Origin: an uncultured Nitrososphaerales archaeon
Lineage (GTDB): Archaea > Thermoproteota > Nitrososphaeria > Nitrososphaerales > Nitrosocaldaceae
Length of the DNA stretch: 64,000 bases
Assembly: GCA_938030895.1 (NCBI GenBank)
Contig: CALHIV010000011.1
Location: forward strand, 1 to 64,000
Direction of reading: 5' to 3'
This document shows, one piece after another, positions 55,072 through 63,812 of the stretch (its first letter is position 1; each line of letters opens with the position of its first letter). The notes under the pieces were generated by a model, which made no database searches, was not told the DNA's origin, and saw only the letters and a list, made by a program, of their open reading frames with translations. The position numbers and the translations under genes are program-made.

Positions 55072-55079
55072 TATATCTA
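55072..55079 (+). promoter_or_regulatory. TATA-like box of the hydrolase gene
   Basis: TATATATC, about 20-27 bases before the ATG at 55099, inside the N-terminal extension of the divergent trmJ frame. It suggests a leaderless hydrolase mRNA. Confidence 0.5.
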
Positions 55080-55098
55080 GATAGGGTCTTATCTGCAT

Positions 55099-55911
55099 AT
55101 GGAGAGGTATGCTCTAATCAATGGGTACAGGATAAGGTACATCGAGGAGGGTTCTGGTCCTACTCTCATACTTGTACATGGGCTTGGAGGCTCTGCAGAG
55201 AGTTGGACCAACAACATACCTACCTTGGCTAAGGATAATCATATATACGCGCTAGATATGCTAGGCTTTGGTAGGAGTGATAAGCCAAGGATCGATTATA
55301 CCATAGACCTCTTCGTAGATATGCTCAAGGGGTTAGTGGATACACTTGCGGTAGATAAGGCTAGTATAGTAGGCTCATCGCTTGGAGGGCAGATAGCTGC
55401 TGAGTATGCTCTAAAGTATACAGAGAGTGTAGATAGACTCATCCTTGTTGCACCAGCAGGGTTCACACCAAAGAGGTTCAAGGGCACTAGTGCACTACGC
55501 AACTACACAAGGATATTCAGTGCAAAGAGTAAGGATGGATTGAAGCATCTATTGGAGAGGGTCCATGGCACCAGTACCAATATCAGTGTAAGTGATGAGT
55601 ACATCGATTGGATGTACGAGTATATAAGGATGGATAATGCAAAGCGTGCATTCATCTCAGCATTGAGGAACAGTGCAAAGGCAGAGAGGTTGGGTAGGAG
55701 GTTCAAGAAGGCTTTAGAGTCAGGGAGTATAAAGGCATTGGTGCTCTGGGGCAAGGATGATAGGATAATCCCTGTAAGGTATGCTGAGCAGTTCATAGAT
55801 ATGCCAAACTGTAGGCTAATCCTGCTTGAGAACTGTGGGCATAGACCCCATGTTGAGGTTAGCGATGTATTCAATGAGTATGTGAGGTTCTTCCTGAAGC
55901 AGAGGGATTAG
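55099..55911 (+). CDS. Alpha/beta hydrolase
   Basis: A 270-residue hydrolase. The oxyanion region is LILVHGLGGSAESW near residue 24, the nucleophile elbow is IVGSSLGGQIAAEYAL (Ser near 95), and ALVLWGKDDRIIPVRYAEQF and LENCGHRPHVEV carry the acid and the His. Triad complete, so it is probably active. Substrate unknown (esters or lactones are usual). Confidence 0.87.
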   Translation: MERYALINGYRIRYIEEGSGPTLILVHGLGGSAESWTNNIPTLAKDNHIYALDMLGFGRSDKPRIDYTIDLFVDMLKGLVDTLAVDKASIVGSSLGGQIAAEYALKYTESVDRLILVAPAGFTPKRFKGTSALRNYTRIFSAKSKDGLKHLLERVHGTSTNISVSDEYIDWMYEYIRMDNAKRAFISALRNSAKAERLGRRFKKALESGSIKALVLWGKDDRIIPVRYAEQFIDMPNCRLILLENCGHRPHVEVSDVFNEYVRFFLKQRD

Positions 55912-56234
55912 TTAGCCCTAACCTTAGCCCTAGCCTTAGCAGTTACAAAGCAGTTCTTACACAAGTATTTAGATTAACTCAAACTAGTAGTTTATGGGAT
56001 ATAGTAGCTGATAGGGTACAGAGACAGACAGCTAGATAGAGATAGATAGAGAGATAGGTAGAGATAGAGATAGGTAGAGATTAGCATCATTAGCCGGTGA
56101 TTGCATCACTTTAGCATGGATGATAGCAATAGCCAATGGCAATGGGAGGCGCAGTATATACTATACAAGTGTATATACTATACCATCTACCCATAGTGAT
56201 GAACAAACTTATACGCTCCTAAATAAAGATTGTA
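55912..56234. repeat. Intergenic region with GATAGATA arrays
   Basis: CCCTAACC/CCCTAGCC-like units at 55916-55938 and an AGATAGATAGAGATAGG array at about 56020-56085. No gene or RNA supported. Confidence 0.6.
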
Positions 56235-57941
56235 TCAGAAGCCCTTTACACCTTTAGCCAGCTCCATCTGCCTATGCATCTCTGATAATGCACATCCAGC
56301 ACCCATATCCTGCTGTTGAGGCTTGCCTCTCCTCAGCAAACCTCTATAGAGTCCTTCCTCTAACCTCTTCCCTACCCTCTTCTCCCACTCCTCCACAGGT
56401 ATACCATACTTCTTCTGCACCCTATCTCTATACCACTCTGGTATAACGTTGAATGCGCAGAATGGTATTATCCTGAGGTCTGGTGTTAGATAGTGTATAT
56501 CGCATCTCTGCAGCCTTTCAAGGTCCTCGTTGTACTTATCCTGGAAGTGCATCATGCCTAGGAAGAGGCTCCTCACATGCCATGAACCAACACTATCGAA
56601 GTTCCTCTTGAGTAGTATGCTTGCGAACATCTTCGCTAGATCAACGCCCTTTGGCTGCTTCTTCCTGTCTATGAATGTGTTGAGCTTGCTAACAACCTCA
56701 ACCATGCTTGTATACCTATTCTTACCAGACCTGATCTCCTCTGCCTTCTCCTCAAAGTACTCCAACAACCCTCTTATATCAACGAACGAGGTTAATGGTA
56801 CCAACTTCCTACTCTCAGAATCCTCGAAGACGTAGGTGCCAGCACCGCATGCAAAGTGTATGCTCAACTCGTACTTTGGCTTCTTACTGAACTGTTCTAT
56901 AACATCAGTTAATGGCATGCAACTGGGTACAGGGAACCAGGCATCCTTGGGTATCTCGCCATTGGTCTGCTCCTCGATCCTCTCTATGCAGTCTGGTATG
57001 GTTATCCTATACTTCTCCCTCTCCTTCTTCGTCATCCTCCCTGTCAGTGATACAGGTTGGAAGTTGACACCATGCACAACATCTATGTTCTTCTGAGCAT
57101 ATCTGATTATATCCCCCAACTCATGATCGTTAACCGATTTGATCACTGTAGGAACGAAGACTATGGTCATGCCAACCTTCCTTGCATTCTCAAGCACATA
57201 TGGAACCTCCCAGTGGTTCTTTGGATTTGTTCTAGGGGTAACACCATCAAAGCTCAGGTAGAGGTTGTTCACACCAGCCTCCCTTATCTGGCGCATCAAC
57301 TCTATATCCATTGCAAGCTTTATACCATTGGTATTCATCTGTATATGATCTATGCCCTCCTCCCTTATCGTCTTTATAACATCTACGATATCCTCTCTGA
57401 GCATTGGCTCCCCTCCAGTTATCTGCAATGAGTTGCCTGGGATAGGCCTCTCAGCCTTGAGCATCTTAGCCATTGCTCTAACCTGATCTAGAGTAGGCTC
57501 GTAAAGGTATGAGCCCTCTAAACCCTTCTTAACGTAGAAGAAGCAGTACCAGCATGTGAGATCGCATCTATTCGTGACTATCATGTTTGCTAGACCTGAG
57601 TGGCTAAGATGATTTGTGCATAGACCACAGTTCATTGGGCATGCACACTTATCTATACCAACATTTGCTGTACTAGCATCTATCCCCTTACCGTCCCTCC
57701 AGTATGTGCTGAACCTCTTGTACATCTCGTATGAGCCGAAGTAGAGTTCCTCAACCTCCCCATGATTTGGGCATGTCTTCCTCATGTATACCTTGCCATC
57801 CCTCTCGAAGATCTCTGCATCGAGTATCATGTTACAGTCTGGGCATATGCTCTGTGTATACCTTATCGTCTTGCCCTTACCCTGTCCTTCTCTCTTTGTT
57901 AGAGATGTTATCTGTATCAGATCCATCATTGATAGCATCAT
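56235..57941 (-). CDS. tes: Tetraether lipid synthase-like radical SAM protein
   Basis: A 568-residue radical SAM enzyme with the Tes layout. The N-terminus has a Cys-rich zone (SICPDCNMILDAEI, MRKTCPNHGEVEELYFG and CACPMNCGLCTNHLSH). The main cluster is VTNRCDLTCWYCFFYVKK near 130. SLQITGGEPMLREDIVDVI and IQMNTNGIKLAMDIE follow, and the C-terminal domain has CGAGTYVFED. In other archaea Tes joins two archaeol chains into GDGT membrane-spanning lipids, as needed for crenarchaeol. The function is by family, not proved here. Confidence 0.82.
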   Translation of the reverse strand: MMLSMMDLIQITSLTKREGQGKGKTIRYTQSICPDCNMILDAEIFERDGKVYMRKTCPNHGEVEELYFGSYEMYKRFSTYWRDGKGIDASTANVGIDKCACPMNCGLCTNHLSHSGLANMIVTNRCDLTCWYCFFYVKKGLEGSYLYEPTLDQVRAMAKMLKAERPIPGNSLQITGGEPMLREDIVDVIKTIREEGIDHIQMNTNGIKLAMDIELMRQIREAGVNNLYLSFDGVTPRTNPKNHWEVPYVLENARKVGMTIVFVPTVIKSVNDHELGDIIRYAQKNIDVVHGVNFQPVSLTGRMTKKEREKYRITIPDCIERIEEQTNGEIPKDAWFPVPSCMPLTDVIEQFSKKPKYELSIHFACGAGTYVFEDSESRKLVPLTSFVDIRGLLEYFEEKAEEIRSGKNRYTSMVEVVSKLNTFIDRKKQPKGVDLAKMFASILLKRNFDSVGSWHVRSLFLGMMHFQDKYNEDLERLQRCDIHYLTPDLRIIPFCAFNVIPEWYRDRVQKKYGIPVEEWEKRVGKRLEEGLYRGLLRRGKPQQQDMGAGCALSEMHRQMELAKGVKGF

Positions 57942-58071
57942 CTACCCTATACGATATAAGCGTATCTAAAGTAAACATAAGGTGAATTGTATGCTTGCAG
58001 GCTCTAAATACATACATGCATACATACATGCATAAATTAAATACCACATGCTCTTAGAAGAGGGAGAAGAG

Positions 58072-58836
58072 ATGATAAGTGAGAAGGCAAGGAGAGCCAT
58101 GGAGAGTATAGGATTAACTAGTTACGAGATAAGGGCTTATACTACGCTCCTCGTTGATGGTGCCCTTACAGCACAGGAACTAAGCATGAGATCTGGAGTA
58201 CCATATAGCAAGATATATGAGGTTCTAGGCAAGTTGGAGGAGAAGGGTTGGATAGAGTCTGATGGCTCAAGACCAACAAAGTTCTATCCAAGGTCACCTG
58301 CAACTGCACTAGAGGCTATGAGGGTGCGTATGGAGAGCGAGATGAGGGATGCGGAATCTACAATAGTTGGGGAGTTGATGCCACTCTACGATAAGAGTGG
58401 GGCGAAGGAGAAGCCAGAGATATGGGTGCTTAGAGGGCTACATAATATACTTGGAAAGGTTAGGGAGATTATACTAGGATGTGAGAAGGAGTTGCTTGTT
58501 GCACTACCATCTATAGCTGAGGGCATGAGTAGACAGATGCAGCCATTGCTTAGACAGTTGAGGGAGAAGGGTGTTAGGATAACTATACTTGCGAGTGAGA
58601 GCACTAACAGCGAAGTTATAAAGGCTTTGAGTAGGGTAGCAGATGTAAGGCTTAAGGATAGCATGTTTGGAGGAGGGGTTATAAGCGATAGTAGGCAAGT
58701 GATACTTCTTCTGGCGAGTGAGAGGATGGGTAATGAGCCATTGGCGATACTTGCTGAGCATACAGGCCTTGCAGGGTTTGCAAGGGAGTACTTCAACTAT
58801 CTCTGGAAGGATGCAAGGGAGATAGATCATGGTTAG
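58072..58836 (+). CDS. TrmB-family transcriptional regulator
   Basis: A 254-residue regulator. The N-terminal winged helix (MESIGLTSYEIRAYTTLLVD, LSMRSGVPYSKIYEVLGKLE, KGWIESDGSRPTKFYPRSP) binds DNA. After a coiled linker comes a PLD-like effector domain (EIWVLRGLHNILGKVREII and SRVADVRLKDSMFGGGVISD). TrmB proteins often sense sugars, though thaumarchaeal ones have other roles. ATG 58072 is preferred over 58048 because the box TTAAATA (58036-58042) would start transcription near 58065. Divergent from tes. Confidence 0.83.
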   Translation: MISEKARRAMESIGLTSYEIRAYTTLLVDGALTAQELSMRSGVPYSKIYEVLGKLEEKGWIESDGSRPTKFYPRSPATALEAMRVRMESEMRDAESTIVGELMPLYDKSGAKEKPEIWVLRGLHNILGKVREIILGCEKELLVALPSIAEGMSRQMQPLLRQLREKGVRITILASESTNSEVIKALSRVADVRLKDSMFGGGVISDSRQVILLLASERMGNEPLAILAEHTGLAGFAREYFNYLWKDAREIDHG

Positions 58837-59012
58837 GTAGTGCAATATAAATATAGTGTATATAGTATAGTAGTTAGGTATAGTGTAGCAAAACATAATG
58901 TAGCAAAGCATAATATAAGTATGCTAAGGCTATCCACTATTCCTGCAATGCTGTTATGAGAATCCATCTAGAAATGAGATGAGTAACGTACAGACGTTAG
59001 ATGGTGAGGCTT

Positions 59013-59528
59013 CTAACCACTTAGAGCATCCCTTACCCTATTCACTATAGTGATATCCTTCAAACGGTAGAAGATGTATCTGCCTACCCTCTCGCCATCT
59101 ATTATCCCTTTAACCTTTAACCTCTCTATATGGTAATTTATTGTGGTCTTTGCCTTCTTCAGAGATTTGGTCAATCCATCAAGTGTTACAGTACCATACT
59201 TCAGTATCATGATGAGTATCTCTTTACATACCCTACTCCTTATACACTCTATGATATCTGCCTGTAAATCATCGATATCGTTTGTATAGTATCTACTCAT
59301 CCTTGCTGAGCGTACAATCCTTATACTCCCTTCTCTCTCAAGCCTCGTAAGATGGTATGTTAGTGTACCATATGACAACCCTGTAAGTCTCTTAAGCTCC
59401 ATGTACCTTATCCCTTGGTTATTCTTTATAATGTTCAGCACTATATACCTATTATCTACCTTTATAGTAGGAAGTGGTTTATTTCTGCTAATTTCTCTCC
59501 CATTCATATAGGAAATGATTACATACAT
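59013..59528 (-). CDS. Tandem winged-helix regulator
   Basis: A 171-residue protein with two winged helices in a row: residues about 25-85 (RYMELKRLTGLSYGTLTYHL, TRLEREGSIRIVRSARMSRY) and 105-165 (TVTLDGLTKSLKKAKTTINY, HIERLKVKGIIDGERVGRYI). Double ArsR-type archaeal regulators have this shape. A second ATG at 59507 (MNGREISRN) is an equally possible start. Targets unknown. Confidence 0.72.
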   Translation of the reverse strand: MYVIISYMNGREISRNKPLPTIKVDNRYIVLNIIKNNQGIRYMELKRLTGLSYGTLTYHLTRLEREGSIRIVRSARMSRYYTNDIDDLQADIIECIRSRVCKEILIMILKYGTVTLDGLTKSLKKAKTTINYHIERLKVKGIIDGERVGRYIFYRLKDITIVNRVRDALSG

Positions 59529-59667
59529 GGATATTAGTATTCACGATTATTCTCAACGCTGATTATCAATAATGACAATATATAAATAATTGAGTACGAA
59601 CGTTATTCTAGTACAGTACTAGCATAATTCCACAAAATTTAATATAAATATTCCAGATATATTAATC

Positions 59668-60168
59668 ATGAGGTATACGGTATACGTGCTTGGTATAGTA
59701 GTAGCAGTGCTTGCAGTAGTAGCAACAGTACAGGTCTCACAACAGCAGCAACATGGTGCAGAGGAACATGGAGCAGGTACAATACCCATGCATCCTATAA
59801 GCCATGGAGGTCCAACCATAGTGGTACATATAACAAGTGGGGATCCAAAGGATGCAAGGCATATGCTCAGTGCTGAGATGGGTGTAAGGATGGCACTAGC
59901 GATGCAACAGCAAGGCAAGGATGTGATAGTCTTCCTTGACTCATATGGCACTATGCTTGCACCAAGGAACCCTACAGATAGCAAGTTGAAGGCACTGAAC
60001 TCAGATCTGCAACAGTTCGCAATGCAGGGAGGTAGAGTCATAGTATGTCCACACTGTTATCAGGTGTTAGGCAACAAGGCTGAGGATCTTACACCAGGAT
60101 TCGAGTGGGCTGGTCCCGGGAAGATGTCCAAGGTATGGAGTGGGCACGTGATAGTGATAGACTATTAA
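59668..60168 (+). CDS. Exported or membrane-anchored DsrE-like protein
   Basis: A 166-residue protein. The first 22 residues form an uncleaved-anchor or signal helix (VYVLGIVVAVLAVVATVQV), followed by a His/Gln-rich linker (SQQQQHGAEEHGAG). The rest resembles a DsrE/F-like fold (PTIVVHITSGDPKDARHMLS, VIVFLDSYGTMLAPRNPTDS) with a Cys pair in VIVCPHCYQVLG, which could carry sulfur or bind metal. A TATA-like TTAATATAAATATT lies about 25 bases upstream. Confidence 0.75.
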   Translation: MRYTVYVLGIVVAVLAVVATVQVSQQQQHGAEEHGAGTIPMHPISHGGPTIVVHITSGDPKDARHMLSAEMGVRMALAMQQQGKDVIVFLDSYGTMLAPRNPTDSKLKALNSDLQQFAMQGGRVIVCPHCYQVLGNKAEDLTPGFEWAGPGKMSKVWSGHVIVIDY

Positions 60169-60271
60169 AACAGATAGGCTGCTCCCATAATCCTCTTCAT
60201 TCATCCCTTTTCTTTATTTTTTATTTGATCTGCATCTATCTAACCTCACAATTCTCTGTTAAAACTAATAT

Positions 60272-60284
60272 ACTAATCATTAGT
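60272..60284. promoter_or_regulatory. Perfect 13-bp palindrome before the DtxR-like gene
   Basis: ACTAAT-C-ATTAGT lies 13-25 bases upstream of the ATG at 60297, overlapping the probable core promoter. It could be the operator of the regulator itself; binding is inference. Confidence 0.45.
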
Positions 60285-60296
60285 AATAATCTATAA

Positions 60297-60752
60297 ATGA
60301 TGGAGAAGGAGGAGGCGCTCTTCATAGAGACTGCAGAGAGGGAACATATAGAGATGTATCTAAAGGCTATATGGATGCTTAATGAGAGAGGAGAGGAGGC
60401 AAAGGTGAGCATCATAGCAAGGGTATTGAACATAAAGCAGCCTAGCGTAGTTCAGATGCTTAGGAAGTTGCACAAACGGGGTTATGTTGTGTACAGCAAT
60501 GGCAAGGCAGAGTTGACAGATAAGGGTAGCGAGATTGGTAGACAGATGGTTAGGAATAGTAGACTATTAGAGGTTCTAATGAAGAACACATTGAAGATAG
60601 ATCTGGATGAGGAGATGGTCTGTGGCATGGAGCACCATATGAGCAGGAGGTTTGCGGATGCTATATGTACCCTACTCAACCATCCAAGGATATGCCCCCA
60701 TGGCTATGTTATACCTGAAGGTGAATGTTGTAAAAATAATAAGGTTAACTAA
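60297..60752 (+). CDS. DtxR/MntR-family metal-dependent regulator
   Basis: A 151-residue regulator. The winged helix is AKVSIIARVLNIKQPSVVQM, then LRKLHKRGYVVYSNGKAELT; the metal/dimer domain follows (MEHHMSRRFADAICTLLNH and CPHGYVIPEGECCKNN). The metal ligands EHH and the Cys near CPHG are in place. It probably senses iron or manganese. An extra N-terminal helix (EREHIEMYLKAIWMLNERG) is typical. A palindrome lies at its start, and its stop overlaps by four bases the stop of the convergent gene. Confidence 0.87.
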   Translation: MMEKEEALFIETAEREHIEMYLKAIWMLNERGEEAKVSIIARVLNIKQPSVVQMLRKLHKRGYVVYSNGKAELTDKGSEIGRQMVRNSRLLEVLMKNTLKIDLDEEMVCGMEHHMSRRFADAICTLLNHPRICPHGYVIPEGECCKNNKVN

Positions 60753-61081
60753 CTTAGTCTAGTCAACTTTAGTCTCAGCTCTGCAAGCTCTTGGCTGTTC
60801 AACCTAACATAGTTCCCACCAGCCCTCTCTATAACTATATAACCAGACTTTACCTCGCTTGGATACACCTTTATGTATGCCCCATCACTCCTAGTGAACT
60901 CATACCTTCTTCCAGACGATGCTCTATCTATTGCAACTATGAACTCTGCAACATCCTTTGCCGATGGTATAGCCACTCCTCCCCCTCCTCCAGTTGGTAG
61001 AGTGCCTCCCCTTGCACCTCCCTCATCGCTACTCCTTATAACCCATCCATTACCATCCAGTTTAGTTACGTTCACAGCCAT
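60749..61081 (-). CDS. Hypothetical protein, 110 aa, Gly-rich loop
   Basis: The protein starts MAVNVTKLDGNGWVIRSSDE at ATG 61081, about 20-28 bases behind CTTTATAAC. A Gly-rich stretch (GGARGGTLPTGGGGG) separates it from AEFIVAIDRASSGRRYEFTR and a beta-rich end (AYIKVYPSEVKSGYIVIERA). No family recognised. It converges on the DtxR-like gene with a 4-base overlap of stop codons. Confidence 0.6.
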   Translation of the reverse strand: MAVNVTKLDGNGWVIRSSDEGGARGGTLPTGGGGGVAIPSAKDVAEFIVAIDRASSGRRYEFTRSDGAYIKVYPSEVKSGYIVIERAGGNYVRLNSQELAELRLKLTRLS

Positions 61082-61239
61082 GTATTGCACACACAGAAGG
61101 AAAGTTATAAAGTTTTTCGTATCTGTATATTGATTATATTAAAGGGTATACCATATGCCTCTCCATATCATGGTTCTATCACTTCTAGTATCTATCTGCT
61201 GAGGATGAGGTGTAGTGTAACATAGTATAATGTAGTATA

Positions 61240-61743
61240 ATGTGGTTAGTAATACTTATGATGACCTTCTACATTCAATTCATCATGCCCCTGCTGAAGG
61301 AGAGGGCATTGCTCATATTTGAGGAGGATGTTATAGATGTAGGAGTACTGAAGACTCTGAGGGCAAGGATAGTCACACAGATGCTCCCTCCCTACAGATA
61401 CGATGGTATGCTCACTATAGATGGTGAGCTACTACTCTTCGATGGTAGAGATATCCTGAATGGTGATAGACTTTGGCTTAGCATATCGGTTAGGAGTATG
61501 GTAGATGTGCATATAGGCTTTGATGACGTATATATAGGCAGGGATAGCAAAGGCAAGAGATATCAGTTGAACCCTATAAGGATAAAGTACGTTGGTGACT
61601 CTACATCTGATAAGCCAACTACACTCTACATCTTCCCTGAGTATAAAGGGTTGTTCAGGGCAAACAGTAGCGAGGAGGTGTACAAGATCATCATGGATCT
61701 GAAGGCTAGAGTGATGGATGGTACTAGTAGTAGTAAGCACTAA
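61240..61743 (+). CDS. Hypothetical protein with N-terminal hydrophobic segment, 167 aa
   Basis: A hydrophobic start (MWLVILMMTFYIQFIMPLL) may anchor it; an ATG further in would remove this. The soluble part is beta-rich (PPYRYDGMLTIDGELLLFDG, MVDVHIGFDDVYIGRDSKGK) and recalls a PH/GRAM-like domain, like the gene at 63023. Role unknown. Confidence 0.6.
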   Translation: MWLVILMMTFYIQFIMPLLKERALLIFEEDVIDVGVLKTLRARIVTQMLPPYRYDGMLTIDGELLLFDGRDILNGDRLWLSISVRSMVDVHIGFDDVYIGRDSKGKRYQLNPIRIKYVGDSTSDKPTTLYIFPEYKGLFRANSSEEVYKIIMDLKARVMDGTSSSKH

Positions 61744-61929
61744 CAGTAGTAGCAATAATGAAGTATCAGCAATCATGAAAGGTTTTATCTGACCTTGCTG
61801 CAGTATTAAAGGGCATACAATGATGAGCAAGCCCTGCTGAGAGAGTGATGAGGATCTTGAGTACTGAGTTGCCCCTCGCCAACTCAACTAAATAAGATTA
61901 TAAATAGAGTAGTGTAATCAACTAATGAA

Positions 61930-62439
61930 TTGGTAACTATAGAGACCACAGCAAGTCTAGAGAGCTTCAGGAGGTTCCTTATAGTAAGCACTTGCAAGTC
62001 TTTTATGCCAGAGAGTTACATGAGAGATCCAGAGGTATTCCCTGAGAGGGAGAATAGTCCAGGCACCATATATGTTGAGGCAGCAGACAAGGTTACCCTG
62101 AAGAAGATCGGAGATATAACATTTGTAAATGCAAAGGATATACTTGGTATAATATACTCTAGCAAGAGTGGCAACACAAGGCTTATGTGGAGGCAGATAA
62201 GGAGGAGGATAGGTAAGGTCACTGGTACAGCATCTGCCAATGCCCTAGTCAACCTAGTTGAGAGCGGTGTTCTAACAAAGGAATGGGTTGATGAGTATCT
62301 AAGCAAGAGTGGGATGATGAAGGAGGGGGAGGGTAATAGTGAGGCTAGTGATAAGAGCGCTAGTAGTAGCAATAAGAGTGCAGATGTAAGTACAGAGGAT
62401 GAGAGAGAGGAAGGGCAGGAAGCACGTATGAGCCTATGA
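61930..62439 (+). CDS. Hypothetical protein, 169 aa, TTG start
   Basis: The soluble core (residues about 5-130) has SLESFRRFLIVSTCKSFMPE and TLKKIGDITFVNAKDILGII. Its C-terminal part (GMMKEGEGNSEASDKSASSS) is a disordered, low-complexity tail. The nearest upstream ATG (61925) reads ATG-AAT-TGG-TAA and cannot encode it, so TTG at 61930 is the apparent start, about 25 bases behind the TATA-like ATTATAAATAG. No family recognised. Confidence 0.6.
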   Translation: MVTIETTASLESFRRFLIVSTCKSFMPESYMRDPEVFPERENSPGTIYVEAADKVTLKKIGDITFVNAKDILGIIYSSKSGNTRLMWRQIRRRIGKVTGTASANALVNLVESGVLTKEWVDEYLSKSGMMKEGEGNSEASDKSASSSNKSADVSTEDEREEGQEARMSL

Positions 62440-62506
62440 CTAAGTGTAAAAAGATGGGCGTTGTTATATTGGAGATACAGCCAGTGCAGTCAGTAGTTGT
62501 AGACGG

Positions 62507-62932
62507 CTATTTGATAGGTGAACCTCTACTCGTGCCCTCTCCCTTCTCGCCTACCTTCTTTCTTTCTTCTTGCCTCTCCTTCCTCGCAATACTCAAGATA
62601 TATGATGCTAGTCCTATATATGCTCCTTGCATAATCTGTGTTGCTATACCAAATTCATTTATGGGTAATGCTCTCTCTGTTACTGGGTTTGGGAATCTAG
62701 TTATAGTCCATAGTGCAATCAATGCAGCGTTACCACCAATACCTATGTAGAGCCAGTAACTTGGCCATCGCTTGATCGATGGTATGATCCAGAATAACTG
62801 AGCAACTCCTGCTACCAAGAATAGTATCGCTGCAGGGAAGAACCTATCCCATAGCATAGGTGCCATCACCAGATGTATAATCCCTGCTACCCCTATGGTT
62901 GCTGCTGATGCGTAATATACTATCTTGCCCAT
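62507..62932 (-). CDS. Four-helix membrane protein, 141 aa
   Basis: Four hydrophobic segments are seen: YYASAATIGVAGIIHLVMAP, FFPAAILFLVAGVAQLFWII, YWLYIGIGGNAALIALWTIT and IATQIMQGAYIGLASYILSI. The tail is charged (RKERQEERKKVGEKGEGTSR). No motif is recognised. Its 3' region carries a pyrimidine-rich tract on the opposite strand. Confidence 0.7.
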   Translation of the reverse strand: MGKIVYYASAATIGVAGIIHLVMAPMLWDRFFPAAILFLVAGVAQLFWIIPSIKRWPSYWLYIGIGGNAALIALWTITRFPNPVTERALPINEFGIATQIMQGAYIGLASYILSIARKERQEERKKVGEKGEGTSRGSPIK

Positions 62933-63022
62933 ACTGTACTGTTACATTAAGATATATTTCAATTTTGTGGTGTATCACTCTAATCATTGAATTGACGATT
63001 CTGATAATTATAATATTATTTG

Positions 63023-63517
63023 TTATACCATGTATTTTTTAACTAGGGCTATCCATCTACCCCAGTCTACATGCTTATACTCAACCGGATCGGCAACTGG
63101 ATACCTTATCCAGGATCTTACTACTGTGAAGGTGTAACTCTTACTATTACCATAATCATCCCTGAATACCAGATTCAAAGTACTCCCATAGCGTTTCTCT
63201 TCATAACTCATATCAATTATATTCTCTAATGGTATGTTAAGGTTCTTCGTTTTGTAACTCTCAAGATCACTGTAGAGCATATCTAGCGTATAAGCCTTGG
63301 ATAACCTAACAGGGTCTCTCGATCTATGTAGTTCTTTAACCTGTGCATCAACCTCCCTCTTCCATACATCCACACTCATACCTGTCCTTGAGATGAATGC
63401 TACCCTCTTACTTGTAAGTACAAGTATCCCTTCTCTACCCCGCTTCATGAACCCCTGCTCGCCTCCCCATACAGAGTATAGTGTAGAGAGTATCCTCTCC
63501 TCTCCTCCACCATCCAT
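63023..63517 (-). CDS. PH-like domain protein, 164 aa
   Basis: The first half resembles a bacterial-type PH/GRAM domain (GREGILVLTSKRVAFISRTG), followed by helices (DPVRLSKAYTLDMLYSDLES) and IPLENIIDMSYEEKRYGSTL with a beta-rich end (NLVFRDDYGNSKSYTFTVVR). No membrane helix or signal is seen. Likely a lipid- or protein-binding adaptor, but that is inference. Confidence 0.65.
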   Translation of the reverse strand: MDGGGEERILSTLYSVWGGEQGFMKRGREGILVLTSKRVAFISRTGMSVDVWKREVDAQVKELHRSRDPVRLSKAYTLDMLYSDLESYKTKNLNIPLENIIDMSYEEKRYGSTLNLVFRDDYGNSKSYTFTVVRSWIRYPVADPVEYKHVDWGRWIALVKKYMV

Positions 63518-63812
63518 ACCCTGTTATACTCTGATAGGGTTATTAAATAGACTGTTGCAACGGTTTAATAGGTGAATTCTAGATCCGTTTAACCTATATA
63601 CGTTATTGGCTGAAGAATATTCTAATAATGGTTTATTATATTATATATTCCTATATCCATTCCATCGTCTGCTTTATAAATGATTAATAAATATATCTAG
63701 CATCGTCTTGCAAATATATGATAATATCAAGGATTAAGAAAGTAATCAAATTTAGCAGTTATCTTCAAATTATCTACAAAATATTTTTATCATATGATTA
63801 CCAAATGGTAAT
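63518..63812. other. AT-rich intergenic region
   Basis: No gene seen in about 295 bases. Contains AAAATATTTTTATC near 63778-63791, a likely promoter core 20-30 bases before the ATG at 63813. Confidence 0.5.
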
